DNA from: Taklimakanibacter albus
Lineage (GTDB): Bacteria > Pseudomonadota > Alphaproteobacteria > Rhizobiales > Aestuariivirgaceae
DNA: 64,000 nucleotides
Assembly: GCF_016595235.1 (NCBI RefSeq)
Contig: NZ_JAENHL010000008.1
Coordinates: 1,386,624-1,450,623, forward strand
Reading direction: 5' to 3'
Made by a program: the position numbers and the translations under genes. Shown here piece by piece: positions 15,195-25,200 of this stretch. Numbering within the stretch: the stretch's first letter is position 1; each line of letters starts with the position of its first letter. The notes beneath the pieces were generated by a model. It was not told the origin of the DNA. It did not search any database and was given only the letters and a program-made list of their open reading frames with translations.

Positions 15195-16583
15195 ATGCCG
15201 AAACAGATCCGCCTCAACGCCTTCGAGATGAATTGCGTCGCGCATCAGTCGCCGGGACTGTGGCAGCATCCGCGCGACCGGTCGAAGGATTATGCAAGGC
15301 TCGATTACTGGGTGGAGCTGGCGCAGACGCTGGAGCGGGGAAAGTTCGACGGCCTGTTCCTCGCCGATGTGCTCGGCGTCTATGACGTGTTCGGCGGCAC
15401 CGCCGATGCCGCGCTGAAGCACGCCATCCAGGTGCCGGTCAACGACCCGCTGCTCCTGGTGCCGGCCATGGCGCAGGCAACCCGGAATCTGGGCTTCGGC
15501 GTGACCGTCACTCTCTCCTATGAGCCGCCCTTCCCCTTCGCGCGGCGGATGACGACGCTCGACCACCTGACGCAAGGCCGGATCGGCTGGAACGTGGTCA
15601 CGGGGTATCTCGACAGCGCGGCACGCAGCATGGGCCGCGACAAGCAGAAAGCCCATGACGAGCGTTATGCGGTCGCCGAAGATTATATGGATGTCGTCTA
15701 TCAGCTGTGGGAAGGCAGCTGGGCCGACGACGCCGTGCTTCGCGACCGCAAAGGCGGCGTGTTCACCGACCCGAGACGGGTGCGCCGGATCTCACATCGC
15801 GGTCCGCATTACCGGCTCGACGCGATGCATCTGGGCGAACCGTCGCCGCAGCGCACGCCCGTCCTCTATCAGGCGGGCTCGTCGCCCGCCGGCCGCGCCT
15901 TTGCCGCCCGTCATGCCGAATGTGTGTTCATCTCTGGCCCCTCCAAGCAGGTCATCGCGCCCCGGGTCGCGGCGATCCGCAAGCTCGCCGCCGAGGCCGG
16001 GCGCGATCCGCAAAGCTTGCTGATCTTCGCCTTGATGACCGTCATCACCGCACCCAACCATGCCGATGCGCAGGCGAAACTCGCCGATTACCGCCGTTAT
16101 GCCAATCCCGAAGGGGCGCTTGCTCTGATGTCGGGCTGGACCGGTGTCGATTTCTCGCGCCTCGATCCGAACCAGATCGTCCAGCATGTGGAGAGCGAGG
16201 CCGGGCGCACCGCGCTCGAGAATATCACGCGCGCCGATCCGCAACGGGCCTGGACGGTGAGCGAAGTCGCCAGTCACGTGGCGATCGGGGGCATCGGCCC
16301 GGTCATCGTTGGGTCTCCCGACCATGTCGCCGACGAGCTCGAATCCTGGATCGACGAGACCGATATCGACGGGTTCAATCTGGCTTTCGCGGTGAGGCCC
16401 GAGACATTCAGCGATGTGGTCGATCTCGTTGTTCCCGTCCTGCAGAAGCGCGGCCGCTACAAGCGCGACTATGCGCCAGGAACTTTGCGCGAGAAATTGT
16501 TCAGGCAGGGCCAAGCCCGCCTTGGGCCGGAGCATCCGGCGGCCCGCTATCGCTGGCGCGCGCAAGAAAAACTACAGGCATAG
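15195..16583 (+). CDS. NtaA/SnaA/DszA-type LLM FMN-dependent monooxygenase
   Basis: This 462-aa flavin monooxygenase belongs to the nitrilotriacetate/DszA branch. It opens with RLNAFEMNCVAHQSPGLWQHPRD and DYWVELAQTLERGKFDGLFL. It also has ARRMTTLDHLTQGRIGWNVV, the ERYAVAEDYMDVVYQLWEGS block and PVLYQAGSSPAGRAFAARHA. These enzymes insert oxygen next to C-S or C-N bonds using FMNH2 supplied by a reductase not found here. It is co-directional with sfnB-like and 2OG-oxygenase genes, and the sulfonate ABC transporter downstream suggests an organosulfur substrate. Confidence 0.88.
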   Translation: MPKQIRLNAFEMNCVAHQSPGLWQHPRDRSKDYARLDYWVELAQTLERGKFDGLFLADVLGVYDVFGGTADAALKHAIQVPVNDPLLLVPAMAQATRNLGFGVTVTLSYEPPFPFARRMTTLDHLTQGRIGWNVVTGYLDSAARSMGRDKQKAHDERYAVAEDYMDVVYQLWEGSWADDAVLRDRKGGVFTDPRRVRRISHRGPHYRLDAMHLGEPSPQRTPVLYQAGSSPAGRAFAARHAECVFISGPSKQVIAPRVAAIRKLAAEAGRDPQSLLIFALMTVITAPNHADAQAKLADYRRYANPEGALALMSGWTGVDFSRLDPNQIVQHVESEAGRTALENITRADPQRAWTVSEVASHVAIGGIGPVIVGSPDHVADELESWIDETDIDGFNLAFAVRPETFSDVVDLVVPVLQKRGRYKRDYAPGTLREKLFRQGQARLGPEHPAARYRWRAQEKLQA

Positions 16584-16660
16584 TTTAGCATAAGTCCTTT
16601 GCTCCGCGTGGCTCGCGCATGCGATCCAAACAGGCACCGATCGTTTGTGCGAGATGTGCC

Positions 16661-17716
16661 ATGCCGGAACTCCATACCGAGAAACTCCCCATCCTGGATC
16701 TGAGCGAGCTCGACGAGGCGGCCAACCGGCGCCAGGCGTTTCTCGCCCGCCTGCGCGAGACCGCGCATGGCATCGGCTTCTTTTATGTCTCAGGCCATGG
16801 CGTACCGCAGCATCTCATCCGCGATGTGCTTGCCCAGTCGCGCCAGTTCTTCGCGCTTCCAGAAGCCGACAAGCTCGCCATCCAGATGGTGAACTCGGCG
16901 CAGTTCCGCGGCTACAACCGCGCCGGCCTCGAGCACACACGTGGCAAGCCCGACTGGCGCGAGCAGATCGATATCGGCGCCGAGCTGCCGGAGCGCGCCA
17001 TCGACCGTTCCGCGCCGCCCTGGACAAGGCTGCAGGGGCCCAATCAATGGCCGGCCGCCCTGCCGTCGCTGCGTCCTGTCATTCTCGACTATCTGGGCCT
17101 CGTCACCGATCTCGCGGTGCGCATCACGCGCGCTTTCGCCGAAGCGCTTGAACAGCCGGCCAATATCTTCGAGCCGATCTACACACCGGCGCCCAATCAG
17201 CTCCTCAAGATCGTACGGTATCCGGGGCGCGAGAAAAGCGAAGGCGACCAGGGCGTCGGCGCCCACAAGGACAGCGGCTTCGTCACCGTCCTGCTGCAGG
17301 ACACCCAATCAGGCCTGCAGGTCGAGGGTAAGTCGGGCTGGATCGATGCACCGCCCATTCCCGGCACTTTCGTCATCAATATCGGCGAGGTGCTCGAAAT
17401 GGCGTCCAACGGTTATCTGCGCGCCAATGTCCATCGCGTCGTGTCGCCGCCCGCCGGCGGTGACCGCCTGTCGGTGCCGTTTTTCTTCGGCGCCAGGCTC
17501 GACGCGACCATTCCGGTCCTGGCATTGCCGCCGCATCTCTCGGCCCATGCGCAAGGTGTCACCCAGGATCCGCAAAACCCGCTCTTCCGCGATGTCGGCA
17601 AGAACTACCTCAAAAGCCGGCTCAGATCGCATCCCGACGTGGCGCGCCGGCATCATGCCGACCTGCTGGAGCCACGTGAGCGAGACGGCGCCCCGGCCGT
17701 CGCCTCCGCCTATTGA
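16661..17716 (+). CDS. Isopenicillin-N-synthase-like 2-oxoglutarate/Fe(II) dioxygenase
   Basis: This 351-aa protein has the DIOX_N and 2OG-FeII fold. Landmarks are LDLSELDEAANRRQAF, GIGFFYVSGHGVP, the iron site HxD in GAHKDSGFVTVLLQD, the distal His in ANVHRVVSPP and the 2OG-binding Arg-x-Ser in GDRLSVPFFF. ATG 16661 gives the family N-terminus; an upstream ATG at 16619 adds 14 residues. In sulfur-scavenging operons such enzymes may hydroxylate sulfonates or sulfate esters, as TauD and AtsK do although these are of a different subfamily. The substrate is unknown. Confidence 0.85.
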   Translation: MPELHTEKLPILDLSELDEAANRRQAFLARLRETAHGIGFFYVSGHGVPQHLIRDVLAQSRQFFALPEADKLAIQMVNSAQFRGYNRAGLEHTRGKPDWREQIDIGAELPERAIDRSAPPWTRLQGPNQWPAALPSLRPVILDYLGLVTDLAVRITRAFAEALEQPANIFEPIYTPAPNQLLKIVRYPGREKSEGDQGVGAHKDSGFVTVLLQDTQSGLQVEGKSGWIDAPPIPGTFVINIGEVLEMASNGYLRANVHRVVSPPAGGDRLSVPFFFGARLDATIPVLALPPHLSAHAQGVTQDPQNPLFRDVGKNYLKSRLRSHPDVARRHHADLLEPRERDGAPAVASAY

Positions 17717-17748
17717 GCTTTTCATTCCGATCATCAGGGAGAACTATC

Positions 17749-19083
17749 ATGACCGCCGACTCGAAACATCCCGAGACGCTCGCCCTTCACGGCGGAACTT
17801 ATCGCTCCGACCCGGTGTCGGGCGCCGTCGCGGTGCCGCTCTATCAGACGACGTCCTACCAGTTCCAGGATACGGGACACGCCGCGCGGCTTTTCGCGCT
17901 GGAAGAGATCGGAAATATCTATACCCGCGTCCAGAACCCGACCCAAGATGCGTTCGAGCAGCGCATCGCCGCCGTCGAAGGCGGCGTCGCGGCGCTCGCG
18001 GTCGCTTCCGGCCAGGCAGCGTCCGCCTATTCGGTGCTGAATCTCGCGCAGGCCGGCGACAATATCGTCTCCTCGACCGACCTCTATGGCGGCACAGTCA
18101 CGCTGTTCTCGCAGACACTCAAGCAGTTCGGGGTCGAGGTGCGTTTCGTCGATCCGTCGGACCCTGAAAATTTCCGCCGCGCCACCGATGCCAAGACGCG
18201 CGCTTACTACGCCGAATCATTACCCAATCCGAAGCTGCATGTCTTCCCGATCCGTGAGGTGGCAGCGATCGGACGCGAGCTCGGTGTGCCGCTGATCATC
18301 GATAACACCGCTTCACCCTTGATCCTGCGGCCCTTCGATCATGGCGCGGCGATCGTCGTCCATTCGGCCACGAAATATATCGGCGGCCACGGCACCAGCA
18401 TCGGCGGCGTCATCATCGACGGCGGCAATTTCCCCTGGGAGGCGCATGCCGAACGTTTTCCCCTCCTCACCCAGCCCGACGGCGCCTATCACGGCGCGAT
18501 CTGGACCGAGGCGGCGAAGCCCTTGGGCCCCATCGCCTATATCCTCAGGGTGCGCGTCAAGCTCTTACGCGACATTGGCGCCGCGGCCTCGCCCTTCAAT
18601 GTCTGGCAGTTCATCCAGGGCCTCGAGACCCTGCCGCTCCGGGTGCGCCAGCACAATGAAAATGCGATCAAGGTCGCCGACTTCCTGTCCAAGCGGGCGG
18701 ACATCACCCAGGTCATCTTCCCCGGCCTGCAGACCGGCAAACTACGCCAGCGCGCCGATCACTATCTGAAAGGCGGCTATGGCGCGCTCATCGGCTTCGA
18801 GCTCAAGGGGGGCATCGACGCCGGGCGGAAATTCATCGACAGCCTCAAGCTTCTCTATCATGTCGCCAATATCGGCGATGCCCGCTCGCTCGCCATCCAT
18901 CCGGCCTCGACGACACATCAGCAGCTGTCGGCGGAAGAGCAGCTCGCCGCCGGCGTGACGCCCGGCTATGTGCGCCTCGCGATCGGCATCGAGCATCCCG
19001 ACGACATCATCGCGGATATTCGCCAGGCGCTCGACGCGGCCAAAGAAGCGCATGAGCCCTCGGGCGTCTCGCGCGCCGCCTGA
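17749..19083 (+). CDS. metY: O-acetylhomoserine sulfhydrylase (MetY-type PLP enzyme)
   Basis: This 444-aa Cys/Met-metabolism PLP enzyme opens PETLALHGGTYRSDPVSGAV. It carries the PLP-phosphate-binding ALAVASGQAASAYSVLNLAQ, the cofactor Asp in PLIIDNTASP, the Schiff-base Lys in VHSATKYIGGHG and the C-terminal RLAIGIEHPDDI. It adds sulfide to O-acetylhomoserine to give homocysteine. ATG 17749 follows GGGAGA at good spacing; the frame upstream to 17713 overlaps the dioxygenase. In this operon it would capture sulfur freed by the monooxygenases once sulfite is reduced. Confidence 0.92.
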   Translation: MTADSKHPETLALHGGTYRSDPVSGAVAVPLYQTTSYQFQDTGHAARLFALEEIGNIYTRVQNPTQDAFEQRIAAVEGGVAALAVASGQAASAYSVLNLAQAGDNIVSSTDLYGGTVTLFSQTLKQFGVEVRFVDPSDPENFRRATDAKTRAYYAESLPNPKLHVFPIREVAAIGRELGVPLIIDNTASPLILRPFDHGAAIVVHSATKYIGGHGTSIGGVIIDGGNFPWEAHAERFPLLTQPDGAYHGAIWTEAAKPLGPIAYILRVRVKLLRDIGAAASPFNVWQFIQGLETLPLRVRQHNENAIKVADFLSKRADITQVIFPGLQTGKLRQRADHYLKGGYGALIGFELKGGIDAGRKFIDSLKLLYHVANIGDARSLAIHPASTTHQQLSAEEQLAAGVTPGYVRLAIGIEHPDDIIADIRQALDAAKEAHEPSGVSRAA

Positions 19084-19118
19084 TCCCGAATCCGTTCGTT
19101 GAGCCAAGGAGACATCGC

Positions 19119-20147
19119 ATGACCATTCCAGCCGGACGTTCAGGCGGCGTGTCGCGCCGCAAGCTTCTCAAGGTTTCAGCCGCGGCGGGCGCCGCAGGTT
19201 CTCTCGGCATCGCCGGCAGCCGGCTCTTCGCGCCGGCGATCGCCGGGCCGGCGCCCAAGGTGCGCCTCGCCTGGACGGAAGTTGCCGCCTGCCATTCGCC
19301 TTTGGGCTTCGGCCTGGCGAAGGGCTTCTATGCCAAGCACAATGTCGATGTCGAACTCTTCTATCAGGGCGCCAGCGGCCAGACCCTCATCCAGGCGCTC
19401 GCCACCAACAAGGCCGATGTCGGCGCCGGTCTCGTGCTCGACTGGCTGAAACCGCTCGAGCAGGGCTTTGACGTCAAACTCTTCGTCGGCTCGCATGGCG
19501 GCTGCCAGCGCCTTCTCGCCTCACCGGCCTCAGGGATTACCGATCTCGCCGGCCTCAAGGGCAAACGTATCGCTATCTATGATCCGGGCTCGCCGCCCAA
19601 GATCGCCTTCGCGGTCACGCTCGCCAAGGCCGGCTTCGATCCCGAGCAGGACTTCACCTGGCAGGTGTTCCCCTTCGACCTTCTCGGCGAAGCGGTGGCG
19701 CGCGGTGACGCCGATGCGGCGGCCCATCTCGACCCCTGGGCCTATTCCATCCAGAAGCAGCATAATCTCGTCCAGCTCGCCGACACGCAGACGGGCGTCT
19801 ATGAAGGCCGCGTCTGCTGCGTGCTTGGCGCCAATGGTCCTTTCCTCGCGGCGAACAAGGATGCGGTGCAGCGCGTCGCCGCCGCCAATCTCGAGATCCA
19901 CGAATATACCGCCAATCATCCCGACGAAGTGGCGCAGTGGTATGCCGACACGCTCAAGCCCGGCATCTCGAAGGAGGATCTGACCGCCAATCTGTCGACC
20001 CTGGTGTTCCACAACCATCCCGTCGGAAAGGAGCTGGTGAAGCACATCAAACATTCGGTCGAAGATTTGAAGCTGACCAAGGTCATCGATCCCGGTACCG
20101 ATCCGGAAGAGTTCGCCAACCGCATCACCCTGGATATCTTTGCGTGA
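19119..20147 (+). CDS. Sulfonate/nitrate-type ABC transporter substrate-binding protein (Tat signal)
   Basis: This 342-aa periplasmic binding protein of the SsuA/TauA/NrtA type has a twin-arginine signal (SRRKLLKVSAAAGAAG). Landmarks are LGFGLAKGFYAKHNVDVELF, TLIQALATNKADVGAGLVLD, ITDLAGLKGKRIAIY and DAAAHLDPWAYSIQK. It should bind an aliphatic sulfonate or related organosulfur anion. Its stop overlaps the permease GTG start by 4 bases, giving a tightly coupled SBP-permease-ATPase unit. The Tat signal suggests it folds in the cytoplasm before export. Confidence 0.88.
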   Translation: MTIPAGRSGGVSRRKLLKVSAAAGAAGSLGIAGSRLFAPAIAGPAPKVRLAWTEVAACHSPLGFGLAKGFYAKHNVDVELFYQGASGQTLIQALATNKADVGAGLVLDWLKPLEQGFDVKLFVGSHGGCQRLLASPASGITDLAGLKGKRIAIYDPGSPPKIAFAVTLAKAGFDPEQDFTWQVFPFDLLGEAVARGDADAAAHLDPWAYSIQKQHNLVQLADTQTGVYEGRVCCVLGANGPFLAANKDAVQRVAAANLEIHEYTANHPDEVAQWYADTLKPGISKEDLTANLSTLVFHNHPVGKELVKHIKHSVEDLKLTKVIDPGTDPEEFANRITLDIFA

Positions 20148-21139
20148 GCGATCTGACCCAGATCATCGAAGCGGGGAAGCTCCAGGACCGGGCCAGCCCC
20201 TGGCCTCTATGGACGACTGGCTTCCTCGCCGCTTGCGCCTGGGGGCTCGGCGCCATCGTCACGATCGCCTTTCCCGATGTCGTTCCCTGGGGCGCGACGC
20301 AGCTCTTCGCCACTCTGATCGGCGCCGGCGCCGCAATATTACTGGTTTTGTCGTTCGTCGTTCAGCGCCTGGGCGCCGGCGGCCGCCTGATCGTCCATTA
20401 CGGGCCCTGGCTCATTGCGCTGGGCCTGTGGTTCACCTTCTGGGAGATCTCCACCGCCAAGCTCGGCTGGCTGCCCAAGCCGTTCTTCTCGCCACCTCAG
20501 GGCCTCCTCAATGTCTATGTGGTCGACTGGCAGCGCCTGCTTCTGTGCATCGCCTATACGTTGCGCCTGTGGGCCATCGGCTTCGGCAGCGGCATTGTCG
20601 TCGGCTACGTCATCGGCGTGGCGCTCGGCTGGTCGCGCGGTGTCAGCTATTGGGGCATGCCGGTGCTCAAGCTCATCGGACCGGTGCCGGCGACAGCCTG
20701 GATCCCCTGCACCTTCTTTTTCTTTCCGACCACTTTCGCGGCGAGCTGCTTCATCGTGGCGCTGGCTTCCGGCATCCCGGTCGCAATCCTCACCGCCTCG
20801 GGCGTCGGCGCGGTCAACCGGTCCTATTACGATGTCGGCCGGATCCTCGGCGCATCCAACTGGTATCTCATCCGCAATATCGCGGTGCCGGCGGCGCTGC
20901 CACATGTCTTTGTCGGCCTGTTCATGGGACTTTATTATTCCTTCGCCGTGCTGGTCGTCGCCGAGATGCTCGGCGCCAAATATGGGCTCGGCTGGTACAT
21001 CCAGTTCCAGACCGCCTATTCGGCCTATGCCAATGTCTATGCGGCGCTGCTGATCATGGCCTTCCTCTGCGCCTCGATCGTCCGGCTCCTCTTCGCGGTG
21101 CGCGATCGCCTGCTCGGCTGGCAGAAAGGCTTCATCTGA
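20144..21139 (+). CDS. Sulfonate-type ABC transporter permease with extra N-terminal spans
   Basis: This is a 331-aa permease starting at GTG 20144, which overlaps the upstream stop. It is longer than SsuC (about 260 aa) because of two additional N-terminal membrane segments (WTTGFLAACAWGLGAIVTIAF and LFATLIGAGAAILLVLSFVV). The conserved permease core carries LRLWAIGFGSGIVVGYVIGV, the EAA-type loop RSYYDVGRILGASNWYLI and AVLVVAEMLGAKYGLGWYI. It imports the ligand of the adjacent binding protein. An in-frame extension to 19937 is a read-through of the SBP gene and is not real. Confidence 0.88.
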   Translation: MSDLTQIIEAGKLQDRASPWPLWTTGFLAACAWGLGAIVTIAFPDVVPWGATQLFATLIGAGAAILLVLSFVVQRLGAGGRLIVHYGPWLIALGLWFTFWEISTAKLGWLPKPFFSPPQGLLNVYVVDWQRLLLCIAYTLRLWAIGFGSGIVVGYVIGVALGWSRGVSYWGMPVLKLIGPVPATAWIPCTFFFFPTTFAASCFIVALASGIPVAILTASGVGAVNRSYYDVGRILGASNWYLIRNIAVPAALPHVFVGLFMGLYYSFAVLVVAEMLGAKYGLGWYIQFQTAYSAYANVYAALLIMAFLCASIVRLLFAVRDRLLGWQKGFI

Positions 21140-21963
21140 TGACCAGCGCCATCACGCCCCTGAATGTGCTCGAGCGGCGCAACATCGCCGTCGACATTCA
21201 CAAGGTGAGCCATCATTTCGACCTGTTCGGAACCAGCCTGCCGGTGCTCGACACGATCGACCTTGCGGTGGCGCCCGGCGAGTTCGTCGCCCTTCTCGGC
21301 CCCTCGGGCTGCGGAAAATCCACCCTGCTCCGACTCATCGCAGGCCTCGACCGCCCGGCGACAGGCGATATCCGCGCCGACAATCGGCTGGTCACGGCGC
21401 CCGACCGCTCGCGCATCCTCGCCTTCCAGGATCCGACCCTCTTTCCATGGCGAACCGTCTGGTGGAATGTCGCAACCGGGCTTGAGGCGCAAGGCACGCT
21501 CGAGCGTCACCGCAAGCGGGTGGACGATGCGCTGGCGCTGGTACGGCTCAGCGAATTCGCCACCGCCTATCCGCATCAGCTGTCGGGCGGCATGGCACAG
21601 CGCGTCGCGCTGGCGCGCGCCCTCGTCAATGACCCCAAGCTGCTGCTGCTCGATGAGCCCTTCGGCAAGCTCGACTCCTTCACCCGCATGGGCATGCAGT
21701 CGGAACTGCTGGCGCTCTGGCTGCAGCAGGCCTTCACCGCGATCCTGGTCACCCATGACATCGAGGAGGCGCTGCTTCTCGCCTCACGGGTGATCGTCTT
21801 GAGCGACCGGCCGGCGCGCATCCTGCACGAGCTCACCATCGATCTCGACTATCCGCGCCGCCGCGACGATCCGGCCATCATCAATCTGCGCCGCGAGATT
21901 GCCGGCGAGCTCGGTCTCGAGCCCGCGGACGCACCCAATATCCAGAAGCGGGCCGTCTCATGA
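21139..21963 (+). CDS. Sulfonate-type ABC transporter ATP-binding protein
   Basis: This is a 274-aa SsuB/TauB-like ATPase. Walker A is GPSGCGKST, the Q-loop is in ILAFQDPTLFPWRTVWWNV, the signature is LSGGMAQRVALARAL, Walker B is LLLLDEPFGKLD and the switch is VTHDIEEAL. The ATG overlaps the permease stop by one base (TGATG), and its own stop overlaps the start of the small membrane protein by 4 bases. It energises sulfonate-type uptake. Confidence 0.9.
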   Translation: MTSAITPLNVLERRNIAVDIHKVSHHFDLFGTSLPVLDTIDLAVAPGEFVALLGPSGCGKSTLLRLIAGLDRPATGDIRADNRLVTAPDRSRILAFQDPTLFPWRTVWWNVATGLEAQGTLERHRKRVDDALALVRLSEFATAYPHQLSGGMAQRVALARALVNDPKLLLLDEPFGKLDSFTRMGMQSELLALWLQQAFTAILVTHDIEEALLLASRVIVLSDRPARILHELTIDLDYPRRRDDPAIINLRREIAGELGLEPADAPNIQKRAVS

Positions 21964-22247
21964 CGCTCCCACGCGTCCTGGGTCTTCTCGGCGCCGCGGC
22001 GCTCACGATCGCCGCCGGATGGTGGTGGCTCGTCTTCCGGCAGGTCATCGACAATGGCTATATGTCGCTCAGTGGTGCCGTGCTCTGCGCCGGAACCTCG
22101 TCGGCCGCCTGCGACCTCGCCATGGCGCTGTGCGGCGCCAAACATCCTTTCGGCATCGAGACCTATTCGGCGAACCTCTTCTGGCTGGCCTTGGCAAGCC
22201 TCTTTGCGAGCCTTGCCGCCAGGACCTATACCCAACTAGCAGACTAG
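21960..22247 (+). CDS. Small membrane protein at the end of the sulfonate transporter operon
   Basis: This 95-aa protein has two hydrophobic segments (about 5-25, LGLLGAAALTIAAGWWWLVF, and about 72-90, NLFWLALASLFASLAA). Between them is a 45-residue loop with three Cys (LCAGTSSAACDLAMALC). The ATG overlaps the ATPase stop (ATGA), which strongly supports translation. The function is not recognised; a transporter accessory role is inferred only from the operon position. It converges on the giant autotransporter gene with a 5-base gap. Confidence 0.7.
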   Translation: MTLPRVLGLLGAAALTIAAGWWWLVFRQVIDNGYMSLSGAVLCAGTSSAACDLAMALCGAKHPFGIETYSANLFWLALASLFASLAARTYTQLAD

Positions 22248-22252
22248 AAAGC

Positions 22253-25200
22253 TCAGAACGGCACCGAGACCTTGGCATTGCCCTGATAGGACTCGACGTC
22301 TTCGCCCATGACGCCGACACCGCTCAGGCCGATGACCAGGCCGCCTTGCGAGAGCACATCGAGACCGAGCTCGAGCCGGCCCAGCGTGCTGTCGAATTCG
22401 GCATCGGCATAGAAGGGCGAAACATCGCCCGAGGGCCCGACGAGCCCGGTATAGACCCGCGTATCGGGATCGATGTACTGCACGACCGCGAGCTTGGACC
22501 AGGCGCGCAGCAGAGCCCCGCCGTCGCTCATCGACGTCTCGCCGCCGAACTCCACGAAGGGCATGACGAAGCCATTCGCATTGATGTGGTCCTGAACCGC
22601 GAGATTGCCGAGCCCGCCATCCTTTTCCGTGAAGTCGTCCTGGAAAAGCGCGGAGACGGCAGCATCGACGCCGAAGCGGAAGTAGCTGTCGTCGAAGTCG
22701 TAGGCATGCGCGATCTGGATACGGGTCGCCGCAATGCCCACTTGCTGCGTGGCTTCGGCATTGCCGCCAAGATCGGCAAGCGCCACGCGGCGGGTGGTGT
22801 CGAACCAGCCATAACCGCCGATGAGCGACGCCGCGGCGGTGGTGCCGCCGACGCGTCCCTTGAACACGACGCCGGCCTGGACGCGATCACCCTCGACATT
22901 GGCGAGATCCGCCAATTGGGCGTCGGTCGATTCATAGGAAAGACCGAAGCCGACGAAGCGGTCGTCGCCGATGCTCTTCTGGATGCCGCCCGCGACCTGA
23001 TAGACGTCTTCGTCATAGCCGCTGTACTGGAAGGACTTGTCGTAGCTTGTGGTTCTCCCTGAGACGCGCATCCAGCCGCATTCGCCCTGGGCGACGAAAT
23101 GAAACTCGCCGGAAACCTGGCGGCAGCTCATCAACGCCTGGCTGAAATCGTCCACCGCCATCAGGGTCGAGGCGAGATTGCTCGCATAGACCTCCGGCGT
23201 CAGCATGGCGTAGGCGTTCTGTAGATCCTCGAGCGTCGGCAGGAGGAACAGGTAACCGACCAGAGGCGCCAGCTGGGTCTTGGAATCGGCAATCTGGAAC
23301 CGGTTGACATAATCGCCGACCCGTGTCTGGTTGCGATTCATTCCGCCGCCGATACCGGCAAAATCGATGTCGTAGCTCAACACGACATCCTCGGGATTCG
23401 GATAAAGGATCTCATATTTGGCGACGGCGGAAGCCGGCGCCTTGAGACCGAGCGACTTGTCGGTGACGCCGCCATCGGCGCTCAAAATGGTCACCTCGTG
23501 ATAACCCGGCGAAACCTGCGTCGGATTCACGATCTTCAGATCCACCGTGCCCTTGAGCGCGGCTTCACCGGTGGCATTGATACGATCGGCAAGGCCGGTG
23601 ATCGCATTACCCGCCACGAAGTCGAGATCGACTTCATAGAAGCCCGTTGTCGACTGCTCGATATTGCCCTTCAGCGCCGTCGTGTAGACGGTGTCGATGG
23701 CGTTGCTGGCACCGGGCGCCAGGATGCCGTTGTTCAGCAGCTTGTTCGTACCGTCATTGAGGTTGACGAGCTTGCCCATGTCGAAGCGCGCCGTTTGCGC
23801 ATTGGTATAGCCATTGGCGCCGGTTCCGAGATCGACGATGCCAGCCATGTAGAAGTTGTTGAGGATCGAGTCGTTCCCCGACGTGCCGGTCACGGCATAA
23901 CCTTCGATCTCATCGTCGGTGAAGACATAGCCGTTGTTGGTGAACAAGTTCGTCGCGCCGCCGTCGAAAGCGACGGATGTGCCCGAAGTGCCGCCCACTG
24001 CATATTTGCCGGCCGCCAGCGTGACCTTGATGTCGCCGCCCACGTCGCCGACGCTCTGGGCGAAGACCGCCGTCGAGCGGGCGCCCTCGGTGACGACCGA
24101 GCCGTTGAGATCGAGCGTTACGGTGCCGCCATTGCCGGTGCCGCCGGCGCTGCCGGCGAAGAACGTGTCGTGGACGAAGCCACCGGTGCCGACGAGTCCG
24201 GCAAAGGCGCCGTTGACGAGGCCACCGCCGCCGCCGATCGATTGCGCGATCACGCCGAAGGCGTCGCCGCCCTTGGTGACCACGTCGTTGTTCTGGATGA
24301 GCGTGACAGCTCCACCATTGCCGGTATTGTCACTGCGCAATGTGGTCGTGACCGCGCTGGCATCGGTGGTCACGAAACCACCGCCACCGCCGATCGACTG
24401 CAGGAGGATGCCATGTGCCTGAGCACCCGCGGTCTGGACGGCGCCGTTATTGGTGAGCTTGACCGAACCGCCATTGCCGCTGGCGCCGTTGGTGCCGCCG
24501 AGATTCACGAAGAGCTCATCGACAGCGAGAACCACTTGGGTGCCACCACCGGAGCTGACGCTCTGCTTGATGAGGGCGACGGCGAGATCGCCCGCAGTGC
24601 CGGTGCCGTCATTCTTGGTGAAATCGATATCGCCGCCATCGAGAGTACTGCCGCCATCCGCGCCGGCCGTCACGGTCGCCGACGACAGAAGCGCCATGAC
24701 CGAGGCCGCCGACATCGGGCCGGCGCTGCGCGCCGCCAACGGAGCCGGAGCCCCGTCCTTGATGTTGAAGGTGCCATAGCCGCCGCCGCCGCCGATCGAC
24801 TGGGTCAGGCTGCCGAAGGACGCCTTGCCATCCGTGAAGATGACGCCGGACTGGGTGATCTTGATGTCGCCGCCGGACTCGTTGGTTCCGTCCGTGCCGC
24901 CGAGACGCAGATCGATGCCTCCGGCAACCATGCCCTGTATCGAGGTGAGCTGGATATTCGAGCGGCCGCCGCCGCCGCCGACCGTCTGGACGAAGAGGCC
25001 CGAGCCCAGATCGCCCCACATGCCGATTTCACCGGTCAGCGTGCTGTCGGTGATGTCGCCGCCATTGTTGTTGCTGCCGTCCTTGCCGCCGAGCTGCTGG
25101 AGGATCTTGAGCGGATCCATCTCGCTTTCGTCGTTGAGCGCCAGCTTGGCGAAGATATTGCCGCCGCCGCCGCCGACGGCCTGCACGCCGGCGCCGGTGG

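Noticed and set aside
20140-21963. 607-aa open frame covering the permease and ATPase
   Set aside because: Its first half is an out-of-frame reading of the permease; only the segment from 21139 is the real ATPase.
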